From contig JAEVYT010000030.1 of the NCBI GenBank assembly GCA_023392615.1, positions 434,001 through 498,000 of the forward strand: DNA of 64,000 nucleotides, written 5' to 3'. This DNA is from Bacillota bacterium. Its GTDB lineage: Bacteria; Bacillota; Clostridia; Lachnospirales; Lachnospiraceae. This document shows positions 60,377-64,000 of this stretch, in pieces. The notes under the pieces were generated by a model. The model searched no databases and was not told where the DNA came from. It was given only the letters and a program-made list of their open reading frames with translations. The translations under genes were made by a program, and so were the position numbers. Position 1 is the stretch's first letter. Every line of letters begins with the position of its first letter.

Positions 60377-63019
60377 GTGCAAGTATACGGTGTAAATGAA
60401 CTGAGAAAAATGTTCTTGGAATTTTTTGAAAGCAAGGGACATTTGGTGATGAACAGCTTTCCGCTGGTTCCCCATAATGATAACAGCTTATTATTAATCA
60501 ATTCCGGTATGGCTCCACTAAAGCCATATTTTACAGGACAAGAGATACCACCAAGGAATAGAGTAGCAACCTGTCAGAAATGTATCCGTACCGGTGATAT
60601 CGAGAATGTTGGAAAGACTGCAAGACATGGTACATTCTTTGAGATGTTAGGCAATTTCTCTTTCGGTGATTATTTTAAACAGGAAGCGATTGCTTGGTCA
60701 TGGGAATTCTTAACAAAAGTGGTAGGACTCGAGGCGAGCCGTTTGTATCCTTCCGTCTATGAGAATGATGATGAAGCGTTTGAGATATGGGAAAAGGAAA
60801 TCGGTATTGCACCGGAGAGAATTTTCCGTTTTGGTAAGGCAGATAACTTCTGGGAGCATGGCGCTGGTCCTTGCGGCCCTTGTTCAGAGATCTATTATGA
60901 CCGTGGTGAAAAATACGGCTGTGGTGAACCTGGTTGTACCGTAGGTTGTGAATGTGATCGCTATATAGAGGTGTGGAATAACGTATTTACCCAGTTTAAT
61001 AGTGATGGCAATGGTAATTACACAGAGCTTGAGAATAAAAACATCGATACCGGTATGGGTTTGGAGAGACTTGCAGCAGTGGTTCAGGATGTTCCATCCA
61101 TCTTTGATGTAGATACAATGAAAGCAATCAGAGATAAGGTATGCGAACTTGCACATACAAGCTATCAAGCAGATGCAAAGAAGGATGTATCCATCCGTAA
61201 GATTACAGATCATATTCGTTCCACCACCTTTATGGCATCCGATGGTGTTATTCCTTCCAATGAAGGAAGAGGTTATGTGTTCCGCCGTTTACTTCGCGGT
61301 GCAGCTCGTCACGGAAGATTACTCGGAATTGAAGGCGACTTTATGGCGAAACTTGCTAAGGTTGTTATTGAAGAGCATAAGGATGGTTATCCGGAATTAG
61401 AAGAGAAGAAAGAATATATCTTAAAGCTTCTTACCATTGAAGAAGAGAAATTCAATAAAACAATTGATCAAGGTTTAAATATTCTTGCTGAGATGGAAAA
61501 AGAGTTAGAGAAAAACGGTGGTAAAGTCTTAACCGGTGAGGATGTATTCAAATTATACGATACCTATGGCTTCCCATTTGATTTAACAAAGGAAATCCTA
61601 GAAGAAAAAGGCTTTGAAGTAGATGAAAAGGGCTTCCGCGAAGCGATGGAAGTGCAAAGAGTAACGGCTAGAACTGCTAGAAAAACAACCAATTACATGG
61701 GCGCAGAAGAGACAGTATATCAACAGATTGATGCGGGTATTACCTCCACTTTTGTTGGATATGATTATTTAACCTATGAGTCTGAAGTTACAGTATTAAC
61801 CTCTGAAACTGAAATCGTTGAAGAGTTAGTGGCAGGACAAGTTGGAACGATATTAGTAAAAGAAACTCCTTTCTATGCTACCAGCGGTGGACAGGCAGCA
61901 GATTCCGGTATTATCACTACAGCAGATGCTGAGTTTGAAGTAGAAGATACAATCAAACTTCAGGGTGGTAAGATTGGACATGTAGGTACCGTAACGAAGG
62001 GTATCTTCAAAGTGAATGAGAAGGTTTCTCTTCAGGTAAATGCTGTTCAGAGAGCTTCCACTGCGAAGAACCATAGTGCTACTCACTTATTACAGAAGGC
62101 ATTAAGAACGGTTCTCGGAACACATGTAGAACAGGCAGGTTCCTTTGTAAGTGAAGACCGTTTACGTTTTGATTTTACACATTTCTCCGCATTAACATCG
62201 GAGGAATTACAAAAGGTTGAAGAGATCGTAAATGAGCAGATTGCAAACAATCTTGGAGTTATTACAAAAGTAACGAATATAGAAGAAGCAAAAAAAGAAG
62301 GCGCTATGGCGTTATTCGGTGAGAAATATGCAAGCGATGTTCGAGTAGTAACGATGGGTGAATTCAGCAAGGAATTATGTGGTGGTACCCATGTTGCAAA
62401 TACAGGTGTAATCAGTGTATTCAAGATTTTAACAGAGACAGGTATTGCAGCCGGTGTAAGAAGAATCGAAGCGTTAACCGGTAATGGTGTATTCGCTTAT
62501 TATAAAGAACTTGAGAAGGAACTTGCAGCATCTGCTAAAGTTGCTAAGACAGAACCGGCTCAGTTAACCGCTAAAATTGAAAGTTATCTCGAGGAAATCA
62601 AAACATTAAAATCAGAGAATGAAAAGCTAAAGAGCAAACTTGCTAATAACGCTCTTGGTGATGTTATGAATCAGGTTGTTGAAGTAAAGGGCGTTAAGTT
62701 ATTAGCGGTTCAGGTTCCTGATGTAGATATGAATGAACTTCGTAATCTTGGCGATCAGCTTAAAGAGAAGTTAGGAGAAGGTGTGATTCTTCTTGCATCT
62801 TCTACAGCACCGGATAAAGTAAGCTTAATCGCGATGGCTACTGACGCAGCTATGAAGCTGGGCGCACATGCAGGTAATCTCATTAAAGAACTCGCTTCCT
62901 TAGTTGGCGGCGGTGGCGGCGGTAGACCGAACATGGCACAGGCTGGCGGTAAGAACGCAGCAGGTATTGAAGCAGTCATTGAAAAAGCGAAGGATGCGTT
63001 AGCAGGACAGATTAAATAA
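60377..63019 (+). CDS. alaS: alanyl-tRNA synthetase
   Basis: 880 residues from GTG 60377 (AGGAGG 9 bases upstream). Class II core (FFESKGHLVMNSFPLVPHND; RHGTFFEMLGNFSFGDYFK; NIDTGMGLERLA), an editing domain with NHSATHLLQKALR (HxxxH) and CGGTHVANTG, and a C-terminal coiled coil and glycine-rich DHHA1 domain (GGGGGGRPNMAQAGG). All expected parts present. Confidence 0.98.
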   Translation: MQVYGVNELRKMFLEFFESKGHLVMNSFPLVPHNDNSLLLINSGMAPLKPYFTGQEIPPRNRVATCQKCIRTGDIENVGKTARHGTFFEMLGNFSFGDYFKQEAIAWSWEFLTKVVGLEASRLYPSVYENDDEAFEIWEKEIGIAPERIFRFGKADNFWEHGAGPCGPCSEIYYDRGEKYGCGEPGCTVGCECDRYIEVWNNVFTQFNSDGNGNYTELENKNIDTGMGLERLAAVVQDVPSIFDVDTMKAIRDKVCELAHTSYQADAKKDVSIRKITDHIRSTTFMASDGVIPSNEGRGYVFRRLLRGAARHGRLLGIEGDFMAKLAKVVIEEHKDGYPELEEKKEYILKLLTIEEEKFNKTIDQGLNILAEMEKELEKNGGKVLTGEDVFKLYDTYGFPFDLTKEILEEKGFEVDEKGFREAMEVQRVTARTARKTTNYMGAEETVYQQIDAGITSTFVGYDYLTYESEVTVLTSETEIVEELVAGQVGTILVKETPFYATSGGQAADSGIITTADAEFEVEDTIKLQGGKIGHVGTVTKGIFKVNEKVSLQVNAVQRASTAKNHSATHLLQKALRTVLGTHVEQAGSFVSEDRLRFDFTHFSALTSEELQKVEEIVNEQIANNLGVITKVTNIEEAKKEGAMALFGEKYASDVRVVTMGEFSKELCGGTHVANTGVISVFKILTETGIAAGVRRIEALTGNGVFAYYKELEKELAASAKVAKTEPAQLTAKIESYLEEIKTLKSENEKLKSKLANNALGDVMNQVVEVKGVKLLAVQVPDVDMNELRNLGDQLKEKLGEGVILLASSTAPDKVSLIAMATDAAMKLGAHAGNLIKELASLVGGGGGGRPNMAQAGGKNAAGIEAVIEKAKDALAGQIK

Positions 63020-63039
63020 TAGATTATTAATTAGTATAA

Positions 63040-63156
63040 AAAGAGCAGTTGTAAAATAGTAAGTTAATTAAGGAAGAAAGTTATATCGCTTTACAGATAA
63101 TGGTTGAGCTAAATAACTTGAGATCCGATTAATCACTATTTTGCAGCTGCTTTTTC
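63040..63156. terminator. bidirectional terminator sharing the end of the minus-strand gene
   Basis: A 17-bp stem (63044-63060 with 63135-63151, two G-U pairs) has TTTTTC after it on the + strand and TTTTTAT on the - strand. The right arm encodes the last residues and stop of the minus-strand gene. Confidence 0.8.
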
Positions 63157-63669
63157 ACATATGCTATCAGTTAATTCTAATTTGCCTTTAAGAAAGCTCA
63201 GTATTTTTACTCTATCCTCATTTCTTAAGCCCTTTCGTATTCTCGGAACTACTTGACCGATTATTAAAGAGATAAAGGCTACAACAAATAATATAATCGA
63301 ATTTTGATAATTAGGATTCGTTGGACTAGTGAATATATTGAAGATAGCACTAAATAGTACACAGACAGTGCTGATTGCAAATACAATCATCATTGTTATC
63401 TCGAACAAAGTAAAACCAGTAGGTTTGTTAAAATGCCCCTCGAGATAGGTGCCCTTATCCGAAGGTAATAATTTGCCCACGAATTTTGGAGGATTATATC
63501 TTGCACTAAATCGATTTGCATCCGAGAAACGGAGAGTGAAGCAATCATCCTTCACTTTGCCGATGTAATCACCTTCCATATATTTTTTATCAATGTTTTT
63601 GTCTAAGATATCAATACAATCTTGATAACTTTTCTCTGTGAAGAAAGTGTACACTTCTTTATCTTTCAT
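63136..63669 (-). CDS. hypothetical membrane protein
   Basis: 177 residues from 63669 (GGAG 6 bases upstream; ATGs at 63699, 63690 and 63681 precede this site). A soluble N-terminal part of about 85 residues with beta pattern (KDDCFTLRFSDANRFSARYN) resembles small PH-like or DUF domains, then two membrane segments (about 87-112 and 123-145) and a basic cytoplasmic tail ending EKAAAK. Family not recognised. Resembles in layout the 542-967 protein. Its end overlaps the alaS terminator. Confidence 0.65.
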   Translation of the reverse strand: MKDKEVYTFFTEKSYQDCIDILDKNIDKKYMEGDYIGKVKDDCFTLRFSDANRFSARYNPPKFVGKLLPSDKGTYLEGHFNKPTGFTLFEITMMIVFAISTVCVLFSAIFNIFTSPTNPNYQNSIILFVVAFISLIIGQVVPRIRKGLRNEDRVKILSFLKGKLELTDSICEKAAAK

Positions 63670-63758
63670 TTGTGGCTCCATTCCTTTCATTTTGCTCAAG
63701 GTACAAACAAGACACTTTATTTTTCGCTCTTAGATACTTCATTTGTTTGATGTATGTA

Positions 63759-63998
63759 TTAGGAGTTGAGATGAAGTAAATAGCTAAGGAAAATCCCTAT
63801 GAAGATTCCTAACACGATTCCTAAAATTATCCCTATTATAAAGTATTCTTCTTTTGAGGATTTGCGTATCCGGTCACGGTTGTATTTATAATGAAAGCTT
63901 CTTACATCTAGTAAAATTATGATTAGTAATATATAAGTGAACACAGCCGAAATAATCGGAATAAATGCCCATTCTCCATATACCACGGATAATGACAT
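63759..63998 (-). CDS. small membrane protein, possibly truncated by the window end
   Basis: 79 residues if it starts at ATG 63998; the window ends two bases upstream, so an earlier start cannot be excluded. Two membrane segments (residues about 8-30 and 52-76) flank a charged loop (RSFHYKYNRDRIRKSSKEEYF). The second has a glycine-zipper pattern (GIILGIVLGIFIGIF). Function unknown. Confidence 0.5.
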   Translation of the reverse strand: MSLSVVYGEWAFIPIISAVFTYILLIIILLDVRSFHYKYNRDRIRKSSKEEYFIIGIILGIVLGIFIGIFLSYLLHLNS

Positions 63999-64000
63999 TA

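Overview
The window looks like a chromosome segment of a spore-forming, low-GC Firmicute, most likely a Lachnospiraceae or Clostridium cluster XIVa relative of the phytofermentans type. The evidence is AT-rich DNA, strong GGAGG ribosome-binding sites, sporulation genes (gpr, spoIIP, an alpha/beta SASP gene), HrcA/CIRCE heat-shock control, a short HisG that needs HisZ, and MCP, FIST and EFR1-type proteins. The species assignment is inference; everything else was read from the sequence.

Layout. 1-9 kb: end of an alpha/beta hydrolase gene, a small PH-like membrane protein, tRNA-Glu, a divergent MerR regulator/epimerase pair with a textbook 19-bp-spacer MerR promoter, a FIST sensor - soluble MCP - L-asparaginase operon, and a GH13 protein whose catalytic residues are largely missing. 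9-16 kb: larB convergent with larC-larE (nickel-pincer cofactor), GNAT, ferredoxin, flavin reductase, metallophosphoesterase and DUF4474 genes. 16-26 kb: Mrp/NBP35 ATPase, thymidine kinase, a peroxiredoxin-fold protein with all three catalytic cysteines replaced by serine, an Rrf2 regulator next to metY-cysK, then yicC-remA-rpoZ (no gmk between), signal peptidase, holA and tRNA-Ser. 26-30 kb: EFR1 ferredoxin and a divergent aminotransferase/MocR regulator pair.

30-47 kb is the conserved Firmicutes block rpsT / gpr-spoIIP-lepA-hemW-hrcA-grpE-dnaK-dnaJ-prmA-(ssp)-rsmE. It has unusual additions: hemW is enlarged by two tandem-repeat expansions, the first of which extends upstream of its start codon; a short gene resembling the GrpE N-terminus sits before hrcA; and a 215-bp palindromic MITE-like element lies after dnaJ. 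47-54 kb holds rRNA-modification genes, a RelA-type alarmone synthetase, HAD hydrolase, RecU, UppP and a prolyl-tRNA editing protein. 54-60 kb is a histidine locus in two transcription units, hisZ-hisG-hisD and hisB-hisA-hisIE; the HisIE carries a degenerate HisF-like N-terminal barrel, and hisC, hisH and hisF are absent here. It ends with alaS and two small membrane proteins.

A recurring theme is long, multi-helix, nested hairpins of unrelated sequence just after stop codons, most without a U-tract. The best are at 19195-19323, 21753-21846, 31392-31496, 34925-35015 and 60213-60332. Short tandem duplications (13, 15, 29, 36 and about 45 bp) also recur at gene edges. No rRNA, CRISPR array, transposase or prophage genes were seen.
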